64,000 nucleotides of DNA, from positions 186,001 to 250,000 of the forward strand of contig NC_010407.1 of NCBI RefSeq assembly GCF_000069225.1, in the 5' to 3' direction. Below, in pieces: positions 11,592-20,153 of the stretch (position 1 is its first letter; every line of letters begins with the position of its first letter). The notes under the pieces are model-generated. The model worked only from the letters and a program-made list of their open reading frames with translations, was not told the origin of the DNA and made no database searches. Made by a program: the position numbers and the translations under genes. Source of the stretch: Clavibacter sepedonicus. Its GTDB lineage: Bacteria > Actinomycetota > Actinomycetes > Actinomycetales > Microbacteriaceae.

Positions 11592-11607
11592 TCGAATGTG
11601 TGTTCGA
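11592..11607 (+). promoter_or_regulatory. Putative LexA (SOS) box
   Basis: TCGAATGTGTGTTCGA matches the actinobacterial SOS consensus TCGAAC-N4-GTTCGA with one mismatch. It lies 9 bases before the ATG of the radical SAM gene, so LexA would block initiation there. SOS control fits a DNA-repair-photolyase-like product. Confidence 0.75.
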
Positions 11608-11615
11608 ATGGGCGC

Positions 11616-12806
11616 ATGAGATGGAGCGCGCAGAGGCTGTCCGACGCGAGCGCCGATGCGCTCCCCGGGCTGGCCCGACTGAGCAACCTCGTGCAGAGCG
11701 TCCGCACCCCGGAGTTCCAGGGCGTCACCTTCCATGAGGTGCTCGCCAAGTCCGCGCTCAACCGCGTGCCGGGGGAGTCGAAGGTCATGCCGTACGGCTG
11801 GACCATCAACCCCTAACGCGGATGCACGCACGCCTGCGTCTACTGCTTCGCGCGCCCGACGCACGAGTACCTCGACCTCGACGGCGGCCGCGACTTCGAC
11901 GACCAGATCGTCGTGAAGGTCAACGTCGCCGAGGTGCTGGCCCGCGAGCTCGCGAAGCCCACGTGGACGCACGACGCCGTGGCGCTCGGCACGAACACGG
12001 ATCCGTACCAGCGGGCCGAGGGCCGCTACGCGCTCATGCCCGGGATCATCGCGGCGCTCGCCTCGTCGGGCACCCCGCTGTCCATCCTCACCAAGGGCAC
12101 GCTCCTGCGCCGCGACCTCCCGCTGCTCGCCGAGGCGTCCTCCAGCGTGCCGGTGGACCTGGCGATGAGCATCGCCGTGCTCGACGACGACCTGCAGCAG
12201 TCGGTGGAGCCCGGCACCCCCACGACCGCCGCGCGGCTCGCGACCGTCACGGCCATCCGCGAGGCGGGCCTCGACTGCACCGTCTTCATGATGCCGATCC
12301 TGCCCATGCTCACGGACTCCGTGGAGCACCTCGACCACGCGCTCACCCGCATCCGCGAGGCCGGTGGCACGCGCGTCCTCTACTCCGCGCTGTACCTGAA
12401 GCCCGGCGTGAAGGAGTGGTACCTCCAGTGGCTCGAGCGCGAGCGCCCGGAGCTCGTGGGCCGCTACCTCGACCTCTACGCGCGCGGTGCCTACGCGCCG
12501 CAGGCGTACCGGTCGTGGTTGAAGGCGCGCATGGATCCGCTCGTCCGGCGGCACGGGCTCGGCGGCGGGCGGGTGGATCCCCGCACCGGCGGCGTGCTGT
12601 CGCGGGCGGACCTGCCGGGCGTCGAGGGGGCCCGCGCGCCGGACGGCCACCGCCCGCGTCCCGGCTGGAGCCAGGAGGGCGCGGACAGCCGCGCGACCAC
12701 CGCACGCGGTCGCGGCAGCTGGACCCGGGCCCCCGTCCGAGAACCGGGACCGCTCGTCGCCGCGGCGCTGCCGGCCGCATCCGCGACCCAGGCCACGCTG
12801 TTCTGA
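11616..12806 (+). pseudogene. Rv2578c/SplB-like radical SAM gene interrupted by an in-frame TAA
   Basis: The frame from ATG 11616 runs to a TAA at 11814-11816 (residue 67) and continues, in the same frame, to 12806. The join reads INP-stop-RGCTHACVYCFARPTHEYLD. Homologues have PYRGC here, so one base change (TAC to TAA) explains it. The radical SAM CX3CX2C cysteines come directly after the stop. Restart at the next GTG (11913) would lose them. The family (COG1533, spore-photoproduct-lyase-like) is thought to act in DNA repair. The downstream part is otherwise intact, suggesting a recent mutation, a base-call error or readthrough. A conserved LexA box sits upstream. Confidence 0.8.
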
Positions 12807-12865
12807 CACGGGCGCGCGGGTGTCCACCGAACGCCCCCGTGCGCCGTCGCGGCGCGCCCCCTGGC

Positions 12866-12871
12866 TAAGGT
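12866..12871 (+). promoter_or_regulatory. -10 box (TAAGGT), leaderless configuration
   Basis: TAAGGT ends 6 bases before the ATG at 12878. Confidence 0.55.
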
Positions 12872-12877
12872 GCTGAC

Positions 12878-13585
12878 ATGACCACCCTGCGCGACCCCGG
12901 GGCGGGCACGCGAGACGCCTCCCAGCGGTCGACGACACCGCCCGTGCGCGTCGGCGTGCTCATGGGACACGAGTCCGCCCTGGACGAGGTCTGCGCGATC
13001 CTGCGCCGCCAGGCTCCCGAGATCGCCGTCGTGGTGGGCACGACCGGTTGGCTCCAGCTGGTGCGCTCGCCCCGGTTCCCGACGGACGTCGTGGTGGTCG
13101 ACTACGACCTCGCCGACGCCGTCAGCCTCGAGGGGCGCATCCGATCCTGCCGTGCGGCGGGCGCGGCGGTCGTGGTCCTGTCGCGGTCGGGCACGGAGGA
13201 GGTCCGCCGGCGCGTGGTCGACGCGGGGGCCGCCGCGCTCCTGACAGGCCCGGTGCCCGCCGCGGACATCGTGGCCGCGGTCCGCGCGGTCGCGGCCGGC
13301 GCGCGATCGGCGCAGCAGCGCGCCGACGAGACGAACCGCGCGGAGGACGGGCATGCGGCACGCGCCTTTGCGGATCCCCGCCTCAGCCAGGGCGAGGAGC
13401 AGGCGCTCCGCCTCTACGTGACGGGCCGGTCGACCCTGGCCGTCGCCACGGCGATGAACGTGCAGTACGAGACCGCGAAGACCTATCTCCGTCGCGTCCG
13501 CGCGAAGTACCGCCTCGTCGGGAGGATCGCCGGTCGACGGGCCGACCTGATCGATCGCGCCACCGAGGACGGCTACCTTCGGTAG
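12878..13585 (+). CDS. LuxR/NarL-like regulator with an atypical receiver domain
   Basis: 235 residues. After ~20 polar residues comes a receiver-like fold (about 22-140). The segment VRVGVLMGHESAL replaces the usual VDDH acidic pair, while an aspartate remains near VVVVDYDLAD. The C-terminal ~65 residues (from RLSQGEEQALRLYVTG) look like a LuxR-type helix-turn-helix. The missing acidic pocket argues against ordinary phosphorylation by a histidine kinase, and no kinase gene is adjacent. Targets are unknown. Confidence 0.75.
   Translation: MTTLRDPGAGTRDASQRSTTPPVRVGVLMGHESALDEVCAILRRQAPEIAVVVGTTGWLQLVRSPRFPTDVVVVDYDLADAVSLEGRIRSCRAAGAAVVVLSRSGTEEVRRRVVDAGAAALLTGPVPAADIVAAVRAVAAGARSAQQRADETNRAEDGHAARAFADPRLSQGEEQALRLYVTGRSTLAVATAMNVQYETAKTYLRRVRAKYRLVGRIAGRRADLIDRATEDGYLR
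13574..13579 (+). promoter_or_regulatory. -10 box (TACCTT) of tdk inside the end of the regulator gene
   Basis: TACCTT ends 6 bases before the tdk ATG and overlaps the last codons of the upstream gene. This suggests a separate leaderless tdk transcript. Confidence 0.45.
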
Positions 13586-14260
13586 ATGGCCAAGCTCTAC
13601 TACCGTTTCGGTGCGATGAACAGCGGCAAGAGCACCTCGATGCTCCAGGCCGCCTACAACTACGAGGAGCGCGGGCAGCACGTGCTGCTCACGAAGCCCG
13701 TGATCGACACCAAGGGCGACCGCGACATCGTGTCCCGCCTCGGCGTCCGGCGCCCGGTCGACTTCCTGCTCGAGCCGGACGCGGACGTCTGGCAGGAGTT
13801 CGGGATCCACCGCGAGCGCGTGCTGCAGGACAAGGGCGGCCCCACGGCGTGCCTCCTCGTGGACGAGGCGCAGTTCCTCCGCGAGTCGCAGGTCGACGAC
13901 CTGCTGCGCATCGCGATCCTGCAGGACGTGCCCGTCATCGCCTACGGGATCCGCACCGACTTCCAGACGGTCGCGTTCCCCGGGAGCCGGCGGCTGCTGG
14001 AGATCGCGCACAGCCTGGAGGAGATGAAGACCATCTGCCGCTGCGGCCGGAAGGCGGTCTTCAACGCACGCCAGGTCGGCGAGCGGTTCATCTTCGCCGG
14101 TGACCAGGTCGCGATCGACGGCGAGGACGTCACCTACATGTCGCTCTGCGGCGCCTGCTACCTCGCGGAGAGCGGGGGAGTGCTCACGAGCGGCCGGCCC
14201 GTCGAGGCGAGCGCGTCGGCCTTCGGCTACCCGGCGGGTCCCGACGCGGACTTCGCCTGA
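13586..14260 (+). CDS. tdk: Thymidine kinase
   Basis: 224 residues. Walker A is GAMNSGKST, the Walker B-like LLVDEAQFL follows, and zinc ligands are visible as CRCG and CGAC. The lasso region carries the substrate-binding tyrosine (near DVTYMSLCGACY). It is a type II (TK1-like) enzyme that phosphorylates thymidine for salvage. The ATG lies immediately after the regulator's TAG. Confidence 0.95.
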   Translation: MAKLYYRFGAMNSGKSTSMLQAAYNYEERGQHVLLTKPVIDTKGDRDIVSRLGVRRPVDFLLEPDADVWQEFGIHRERVLQDKGGPTACLLVDEAQFLRESQVDDLLRIAILQDVPVIAYGIRTDFQTVAFPGSRRLLEIAHSLEEMKTICRCGRKAVFNARQVGERFIFAGDQVAIDGEDVTYMSLCGACYLAESGGVLTSGRPVEASASAFGYPAGPDADFA

Positions 14261-14636
14261 CCTGAGCCGGCGGCTCGGCACCGCCGGTCGGGCAGCGGGC
14301 GCGCCCCGTCAGTCGCGCAGGTAGCGGAGGCCGCAGGCGGTGAGCGCTCCCGTGATTACCAGGGTGGCGAGCGGTGCGAGGGCGGCGCAGGCGTCGAGCA
14401 TGGGGGTGCTGACCTCGTCTTCGGATGGGCGGGCGATGCACGTCCGGGGAAGGTGAGTGGCCGATCCCCGCGTCCAGGCTAGACCGACCGTCGTGCCGGG
14501 CGGCCGCCCCAGATGCTGGGGCGCCATCCGCAGGGCGTCATTCCCCGCCCCAGGGAACGGGAGCGGGTCCGCGCCTGTGGGAGCATGGGGCTCGGGCGCC
14601 GCTGGGGGGGCGCTCCATCGACGAGGGGGATCGCCT
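14261..14636. other. Intergenic region between tdk and the Wzz/BY-kinase gene
   Basis: Immediately after tdk there is a hairpin (14267-14273 with 14281-14287, 7-bp stem), a weak terminator. A small minus-strand frame at 14309-14401 would encode a 30-residue, mostly hydrophobic peptide (MLDACAALAPLATLVITGA...). It has a GAGG motif upstream but is unproven. Near 14623 a GAGGGGG motif serves the next gene. Nothing else is recognisable. Confidence 0.5.
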
Positions 14637-16031
14637 GTGGAACTGCGTGAATACATCCGGATCCTGCGACGATCGTGGGTGCTCATCCTGCTGGTCCTGC
14701 TGCTCGGAGTGGGTGCCGCGGCCGGCTACTCGCTCGTGCAGACGCCCGAGTACCGGGCATCGTCCAAGGTGTTCGTCTCGACGCAGTCGGCCGGCACCGT
14801 GCAGGACCTGAGCCAGGGCAACACGTTCACGCAGCAGGCGGTCAAGAGCTACGCCGACGTGGTGGCGACGCCCGCGGTGCTCGAGCCGGTCATCGCCCAG
14901 CTGGGCCTCGACGCGACCGCGGAGTCGCTGGCGCCGAAGATCACCGCGACCGCGGCGGCCGACACCGTCATCATCCAGATCTCCGTCGAGGACGAGCAGG
15001 CCGAGTCGGCCGCCACCATCGCGAACGCGGTGGCCCGGAGCTTCACCGACTTCGTCGCCGAGCTCACGCCGCTCGACGTCAACGGCCAGCCCCAGGTGAA
15101 GATCACCACCCTGCAGGAGGCGCGGATCCCGGCGTCGCCCGTCTCCCCGCAGGTCCCGCTGAACCTGGCGCTGGGCGGACTCATCGGCCTCGCGCTCGGC
15201 GTCGCGGCCGCCGTGCTGCGCGCCACGCTCGACACGCGGATCCGCGGCGAGCGCGACCTGCGCCTCGTCACGCACGTGCCCATCCTCGGCGGCATCGCGT
15301 TCGACCCGAAGGCCAAGGAGCGCCCCCTCATCGTGCAGTCGGATCCGCGCAGCCCGCGCGCCGAGTCCTTCCGCAGCCTCCGCACCAACCTGCAGTTCCT
15401 CGACTTCGGCGGCCGCGCGCGCAGCTTCGTCATCACGAGCGCGGTGGAGTCCGAGGGCAAGTCCACCACCAGCGCCAACCTCGCCATCGCGCTGAGCGAC
15501 GCGGGCGCGCGGGTCGCGGTCATCGACGCCGACCTGCGCCGTCCCAAGCTCGCGTCGTACCTCGGGCTCGAGGGCGCGGTGGGTCTCACCGACGTGCTCA
15601 TCGGCCGCGCGGAGCTGAAGGACGTGCTTCAGCCGTGGGGCAACCGCAACATGTTCGTGCTGCCGGCCGGGCAGATCCCGCCGAACCCGAGCGAGCTGCT
15701 CGGCTCCCGCACGATGGTCGCGCTCCTCAAGGAGCTCGAGGCGGACTTCGACACCGTGCTCATCGACGCGCCGCCCCTCCTCCCCGTCACCGACAGCGCC
15801 GTGCTGTCGAAGAGCGCGGGCGGGGCGATCCTGATCGTCTCGTCCGGTCGGGCGCACCGGGGCCAGGTCCACGCGGCCATCGAGTCGCTGAACAGCGTCG
15901 GCGCCGAGGTGCTGGGCGTCGTGCTGACCATGCTCCCGACCAAGGGGCCCGACGCGTACGGGTACGGCCAGTACGGCTACTCGTACGTGCGTCCCGAGAG
16001 CGCCGACACCACGAGTCCCGCCGCCTCCTGA
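14637..16031 (+). CDS. Polysaccharide co-polymerase / BY-type tyrosine kinase (Wzz-CpsD fusion)
   Basis: 464 residues from GTG 14637, behind GAGGGGG. The N-terminal Wzz domain (ELREYIRILRRSWVLILL, first membrane helix) continues to a second helix near LNLALGGLIGLALGVAAAV (about 175-195). The cytoplasmic bacterial tyrosine kinase domain follows, with Walker A SAVESEGKSTT, Walker A' VAVIDADLRRP and Walker B TVLIDAPPLLP. A tyrosine cluster near the C-terminus (YGYGQYGYSY) is the likely autophosphorylation site. The protein should control chain length or export of exopolysaccharide, although no glycosyltransferase genes lie beside it here. Confidence 0.92.
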   Translation: MELREYIRILRRSWVLILLVLLLGVGAAAGYSLVQTPEYRASSKVFVSTQSAGTVQDLSQGNTFTQQAVKSYADVVATPAVLEPVIAQLGLDATAESLAPKITATAAADTVIIQISVEDEQAESAATIANAVARSFTDFVAELTPLDVNGQPQVKITTLQEARIPASPVSPQVPLNLALGGLIGLALGVAAAVLRATLDTRIRGERDLRLVTHVPILGGIAFDPKAKERPLIVQSDPRSPRAESFRSLRTNLQFLDFGGRARSFVITSAVESEGKSTTSANLAIALSDAGARVAVIDADLRRPKLASYLGLEGAVGLTDVLIGRAELKDVLQPWGNRNMFVLPAGQIPPNPSELLGSRTMVALLKELEADFDTVLIDAPPLLPVTDSAVLSKSAGGAILIVSSGRAHRGQVHAAIESLNSVGAEVLGVVLTMLPTKGPDAYGYGQYGYSYVRPESADTTSPAAS

Positions 16032-16360
16032 CCGGCCGCCCGTGCGGTCGCCTGATGCGCCGCCGATCCGTGTCGTCCCGGCGGGCCAGGCGTCGGCCTG
16101 TACGATCCGGGTGACACCACCGCTCGACCCCGCATCTCCCGTTGCGCGGACCGGGGGCCCGTGCTCCACCGGAGGAGCGGGTCCCGGCTCGTCGGCGGGG
16201 CGCGGACCGGATCCGGCCGCCCGCGAGGGAGCGCCGCCCGCGCGCCGCACGATGCCCGCCACACCGGGAGACACCATGTCGGCTCACGCCGAGGCGCCAC
16301 CGCGCCGCCTGCGAGGACGCCCGTTCGACCACCGCGCACCTCGATCCGCGGGAGCCGCGC
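16032..16360 (+). other. Intergenic region with a candidate promoter
   Basis: A -10-like TACGAT at 16101-16106 is the clearest signal. It would give a ~250-base leader to the next gene. The frame of that gene is open well upstream, to about 16142, so a longer N-terminus cannot be excluded. No RNA motif or terminator was recognised. Confidence 0.45.
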
Positions 16361-17344
16361 GTGGCTAGGTCGGCGCCGGACGGCCGTAAGCCCATGGCCG
16401 TCACGGGACGCGCCCGGCGTCGCCGTCCGTCGCTCGGACGCCTCATCCCCGGTGTCGGCGTCACCGCCGCGGTCGCCTTCCTCGTCATCGACCTGATCCT
16501 CGTCTCGGCCGCCGTGACCCGCACCGGCGGGGGCTCCGGCGGCGAGGGAACGGCCGCCCCCGCGCCCTCCGCCTCCAGCACCGACGCCGCTGCGACGCCG
16601 ACGCCCGCGCCGAGCGCCACCGCGAGCACGACGGTGGCCGAGCCCACCGTCTTCCTCGCGGCCGGGAACGCCGAGGTCGCCTGGCGCACCACGAGCGGCT
16701 CCTGCACGGGCGAGCCCGCCCGCATCCAGACCACCATCGACGAGGGCCGCACCTGGGACACCCGCTCGACGGGCTCCTTCGACGCGCGCCGGATCCTCGC
16801 CCTCCAGGTCGAGAGCCCGGACGTCGGCAGCGTCGTCGCCGACGTCACCGCCGCGTGCACGCGCACCACGCTCCAGAGCTTCACGGGCGGCGAGTTCTGG
16901 CGCGACGCGCCCGCGCTCACCGCGACGACCGCGTACGTCGACCCGGCGACGCCCGGCACGGTCCAGCTCGTGCAGGGCCCCCGGGACGCGCCGTGCGACG
17001 ACGCCGTCCAGGTCGTCGACAGCGGACAGGCCGCCGCGGTGCTCTGCGGATCGGGCGCGCTGCACGTCCGCTCGGGCAGCGGCGACTTCCGCCTGATCGA
17101 CGCCCCGGGCGTCCTCGCGCTCGCGCTCGGCACGGACGGCATCCTCACCGCGGGCACCGCCGGGTCCTGCGCCGGCACGAGCGTCGGCCGCATCGTCCCG
17201 GCCTCCGGCGCCGTGAGCGTCCTTGGCTGCGCGACCGCCGTGCCCACCAGCGGATCCGTGGCCCTCTCGGCCGCGGGTCGCGACGTCTGGCTGCTCACCG
17301 GCGATTCGGTCAGCATCTCCTCCGACGGCGGGGCCACCTGGTGA
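16361..17344 (+). CDS. Exported BNR/beta-propeller-like protein
   Basis: 327 residues from GTG 16361, which has GGGAG six bases upstream. ATG 16394 is an alternative. A basic N-terminus and one membrane segment (LIPGVGVTAAVAFLVIDLILV) are followed by a Ser/Thr/Ala/Pro linker and a ~240-residue extracellular domain. Two BNR/Asp-box-like motifs are visible: DEGRTW early and SSDGGATW at the very end. This suggests a sialidase-type propeller, but I see no catalytic residues of a sialidase. The stop overlaps the DUF4012 start (GTGA). Confidence 0.65.
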   Translation: MARSAPDGRKPMAVTGRARRRRPSLGRLIPGVGVTAAVAFLVIDLILVSAAVTRTGGGSGGEGTAAPAPSASSTDAAATPTPAPSATASTTVAEPTVFLAAGNAEVAWRTTSGSCTGEPARIQTTIDEGRTWDTRSTGSFDARRILALQVESPDVGSVVADVTAACTRTTLQSFTGGEFWRDAPALTATTAYVDPATPGTVQLVQGPRDAPCDDAVQVVDSGQAAAVLCGSGALHVRSGSGDFRLIDAPGVLALALGTDGILTAGTAGSCAGTSVGRIVPASGAVSVLGCATAVPTSGSVALSAAGRDVWLLTGDSVSISSDGGATW

Positions 17345-19161
17345 CCTCGACGGCGGGCGTCGCGCCGTCGCCGCGTCGCCGCCGGGCACGACGCCCCTGG
17401 ACGCGGCGCCGCATCCTTACGGTCGCCGGCGCCGCGATCGCGGTCATCCTCGTGATCTGGATCGTGTGGATCGCCGCCCGCGCCCTCCTCGCCCGCGGCG
17501 AGCTCGAGCAGGCCGTGCCGCTCGCGTCCTCCGTGCAGCGCGACCTCCTGGCGGGCGACACGGCAGGAGCCTCGTCCGGCGTCACCCAGCTGCGCGAGCA
17601 CTCCTCGCGCGCGGTGTCGCTCACGGGCGATCCGGTCTGGGCCGTCACCGAGCACGTGCCCTTCGTCGGTCCGAACCTGCGCGCCTTCCGCGAGATCTCG
17701 AGCGTCGTCGACCGCATCGGCGGCGACGCGCTGCAGCCCGTCGTCGGGATCGCGGGCACCCTCGACGTCTCGAGCCTCACGCCGAAGGACGGACGGCTCG
17801 ACCTCGCCCCGATCGTGGCCGCCCAGGAGCCCGTCCGCCAGGCCGACGACGCGCTCGACGCCGCGCTCGGCGACGTGAAGGCCATCGACACCGGCAGCAC
17901 CATCCGACCGGTCGCCGACGCGGTCGCGCGCCTGGAGGAGACGGTGGGGAAGGCCGCGGAGACCCTGGCGGTCGTGCGCCACGTGACGGACCTCGCGCCC
18001 GCCATGCTCGGCGCCGACGGCGACCGCAGCTACCTGCTCATGTTCCAGAACAACGCCGAGGTGCGATCCACGGGCGGGATCCCCGGCGCCCTGGCGCTCG
18101 TCCGCACGGGGGGCGGCGGGTTCTCGCTCGCCGGCCAGGACTCGGCGCGCGCGTTCCCGCGGCTCGCCGAGCCCGCCCTGCCGCTGGATCCCCAAACCGC
18201 CGGCCTCTACGGCACCATCACGGGCCGCTACATGCAGGACGTGACGCTGACGCCCGAGTTCCCCCAGGCCGCGCCGCTCGCCGCCGAGATGTGGCGGCTC
18301 AAGCACGGCGAGGCGGTCGACGGCGTGATCAGCATCGACCCGGTCGCGCTCTCGTACCTGCTCGAGGCCACCGGCCCCATCACGCTCGCGACGGGCGACG
18401 TGCTCCGCTCCGACGACGCCGTCGACCTGCTCCTGCATGACGTGTACCTGCGCTACCCGAACCCGGACATCCAGGACGCGGTCTTCGCGAGCGTCGCCGA
18501 CTCGGTGTTCGCGAAGGTCTCGTCCGGGGACGTCGACCCGGCCGCCCTGGTGAAGGCGCTGGGGCACGCCGCCGAGGAGCGCCGCATCCTGATCTGGAAC
18601 TCGCGCGCCGACGAGCAGGCGACCCTCGACGGCACGACGTTCCAGGGCTCGCTGCCGACCGACAACGACGAGTCGACGGTCTTCGGCGTGTTCCTCAACG
18701 ACTCGACCGGCGCGAAGATGGACTACTTCCTCTCGCTGCGGACCACGCTCGGGATGGCCATGTGCCGGGACGACGGCAGGCCGGACTACCGCACCGAGGT
18801 GATCCTCGGATCCACGGCCCCGGCCGACGCTGCCTCCCTGCCGTTCGTGGTCACGGGCGGCGGCGTGTACGGGGTGGCGCCCGGCGACGTCAAGACGCGC
18901 GTGGCGGTCTACGGGCCGCCCGGCACGGTACCGTTGCGCGTTCGGATCGACGGCCAGGAGACGCAGTTCCAGCCGGAGATCGTCGGCGGTCGGGCCGTCG
19001 CGCAGGTCGAGGTGACCCTGAAACCCGGTCAGGAGGTCCGCATTTCGGTGGACACCCTGGGGGACAAAAGGACCGACACCCCCCTCTCGATCGTGACCAC
19101 TCCGGTAATTGACACGATCGCGACAGAGTTCCGCTCACTGCCCTGCGAGGCATCCCGGTAG
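17341..19161 (+). CDS. DUF4012 domain-containing membrane protein
   Basis: 606 residues, starting at the GTG that overlaps the previous stop. An Arg-rich N-terminus is followed by one membrane helix (VAGAAIAVILVIWIVWIAARALL) and a large extracellular region. Hallmarks of DUF4012 are RSYLLMFQNNAEVRSTGGIPGA and the later region with FNDS-like VFLNDSTGAKMDYFL. Such proteins often sit in exopolysaccharide or cell-wall loci of actinobacteria. The function is unknown. The neighbours (Wzz kinase, propeller protein, LPxTG proteins) point to the envelope. Confidence 0.88.
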   Translation: MTSTAGVAPSPRRRRARRPWTRRRILTVAGAAIAVILVIWIVWIAARALLARGELEQAVPLASSVQRDLLAGDTAGASSGVTQLREHSSRAVSLTGDPVWAVTEHVPFVGPNLRAFREISSVVDRIGGDALQPVVGIAGTLDVSSLTPKDGRLDLAPIVAAQEPVRQADDALDAALGDVKAIDTGSTIRPVADAVARLEETVGKAAETLAVVRHVTDLAPAMLGADGDRSYLLMFQNNAEVRSTGGIPGALALVRTGGGGFSLAGQDSARAFPRLAEPALPLDPQTAGLYGTITGRYMQDVTLTPEFPQAAPLAAEMWRLKHGEAVDGVISIDPVALSYLLEATGPITLATGDVLRSDDAVDLLLHDVYLRYPNPDIQDAVFASVADSVFAKVSSGDVDPAALVKALGHAAEERRILIWNSRADEQATLDGTTFQGSLPTDNDESTVFGVFLNDSTGAKMDYFLSLRTTLGMAMCRDDGRPDYRTEVILGSTAPADAASLPFVVTGGGVYGVAPGDVKTRVAVYGPPGTVPLRVRIDGQETQFQPEIVGGRAVAQVEVTLKPGQEVRISVDTLGDKRTDTPLSIVTTPVIDTIATEFRSLPCEASR

Positions 19162-19164
19162 TCT
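19159..19164 (+). promoter_or_regulatory. -10 box (TAGTCT) overlapping the DUF4012 stop codon
   Basis: The DUF4012 stop TAG forms the first half of TAGTCT. It is a plausible promoter for the LPxTG gene 86 bases downstream. Confidence 0.45.
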
Positions 19165-19249
19165 CCTCAGTGGGGGAATGATCGACGGCGGACCCGAGTC
19201 CGCTAGTGGCCCCTGTGCACCACGCAAAGCTCACATCTGGGGGAATCAC

Positions 19250-19834
19250 TTGTTCAAGAAGATCATCGCCGGGGCGGCCATCGCCCTCGCCGCGACGTTC
19301 AGCGTCGCCACCGCCGCGAACGCGGACCCGTACACGCCCGAGGGCGGCGTCACCGTCAGCGACCCGACCGTCGCGCCGGGCCAGAGCACGACCCTGACCT
19401 TCGCGGACGGCTCCTTCGCTCCGGTCGTCCCCGTCACGATCACCATCAGCGGCGAGGACGCGGCCAACGCCACGCTCGCCTCCTTCCGCACGGCCCCCAT
19501 GGCCGTGACGAGATCCTCCATCACCAAGAACTCGACCAGCGCCGGCGGCCTCCGCGTCACCGTCACGCTCCCCGCGGGTACTGCCACCGGCTCCTACGCC
19601 ATCGCCGGCACCGACACGCTCGGCAACACGGTGTCGACGACGATCTCGGTCGTCGCGGCGGCCGGCAACGGCACCGCGACCGGTGGCTCCACCGCCGACG
19701 GCGCCGCGGGCCTCCCCGTCACGGGCGGCCAGCTGCCCGTCGTGCTCATCTGGACCGGCGGCGGCCTGCTGCTGCTCGGCGCCGCCCTCGTGGCGGTGTT
19801 CGCGACCGTCCGTCGCCAGCGCGCCACGGCCTGA
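19250..19834 (+). CDS. Small LPxTG-type cell-wall-anchored protein
   Basis: 194 residues from TTG 19250, chosen because GGGGGAA lies 6 bases upstream and a good signal peptide starts there (KKIIAGAAIALAATFSVATAANA, cut near ANA-DP). The mature ~110-residue domain is Thr/Val/Ala-rich, without cysteine, and probably beta-sandwich. The C-terminus has LPVTGG, a hydrophobic segment and RRQR, a sortase signal. It is similar in layout to the next gene (20154-20696). The role is unknown. Confidence 0.85.
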   Translation: MFKKIIAGAAIALAATFSVATAANADPYTPEGGVTVSDPTVAPGQSTTLTFADGSFAPVVPVTITISGEDAANATLASFRTAPMAVTRSSITKNSTSAGGLRVTVTLPAGTATGSYAIAGTDTLGNTVSTTISVVAAAGNGTATGGSTADGAAGLPVTGGQLPVVLIWTGGGLLLLGAALVAVFATVRRQRATA

Positions 19835-20153
19835 TCCGCATCACGACCCGCGTCGCCTGACTCCCTCGGGAGCCGGGCGGCGGAAGGCCCCGAGGCATCC
19901 GCCTCGGGGCCTTCCGCCGTCTCCGGGGCCGGATTCGGGTGTCGGTTGGCCCCAGTCCGGGGCGGATCCCGCCCGTGCACCTCCGCGCGGACCGGAGACG
20001 CGGCTAGCATCGCCGATGTGGGTTTACCCGACCCGCTGTCTGCCTGAGGCGTCGACCCGAAATCGCGCGCCGCGGACACCACCGCCCCGAGGCGATACCC
20101 GTCGTGCCCCCCCGCACGTCCGTCCCGGGCGCATCAGAGAAGGCACACCCGAG
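19835..20153 (+). other. Intergenic region between the two LPxTG genes
   Basis: It holds a strong terminator (19879-19918) and then a -10-like TAGCAT (20005-20010). An ATG at 20016 is in frame with the next gene, exactly 5 bases after that box. It would add 46 Arg/Pro-rich residues before the signal peptide. I prefer the ATG at 20154, but a leaderless longer form is possible. Confidence 0.5.
19879..19918 (+). terminator. Strong terminator hairpin
   Basis: An 18-bp perfect stem closes a 4-base ATCC loop. It is among the best hairpins in the window and ends the first LPxTG transcript. Confidence 0.88.
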
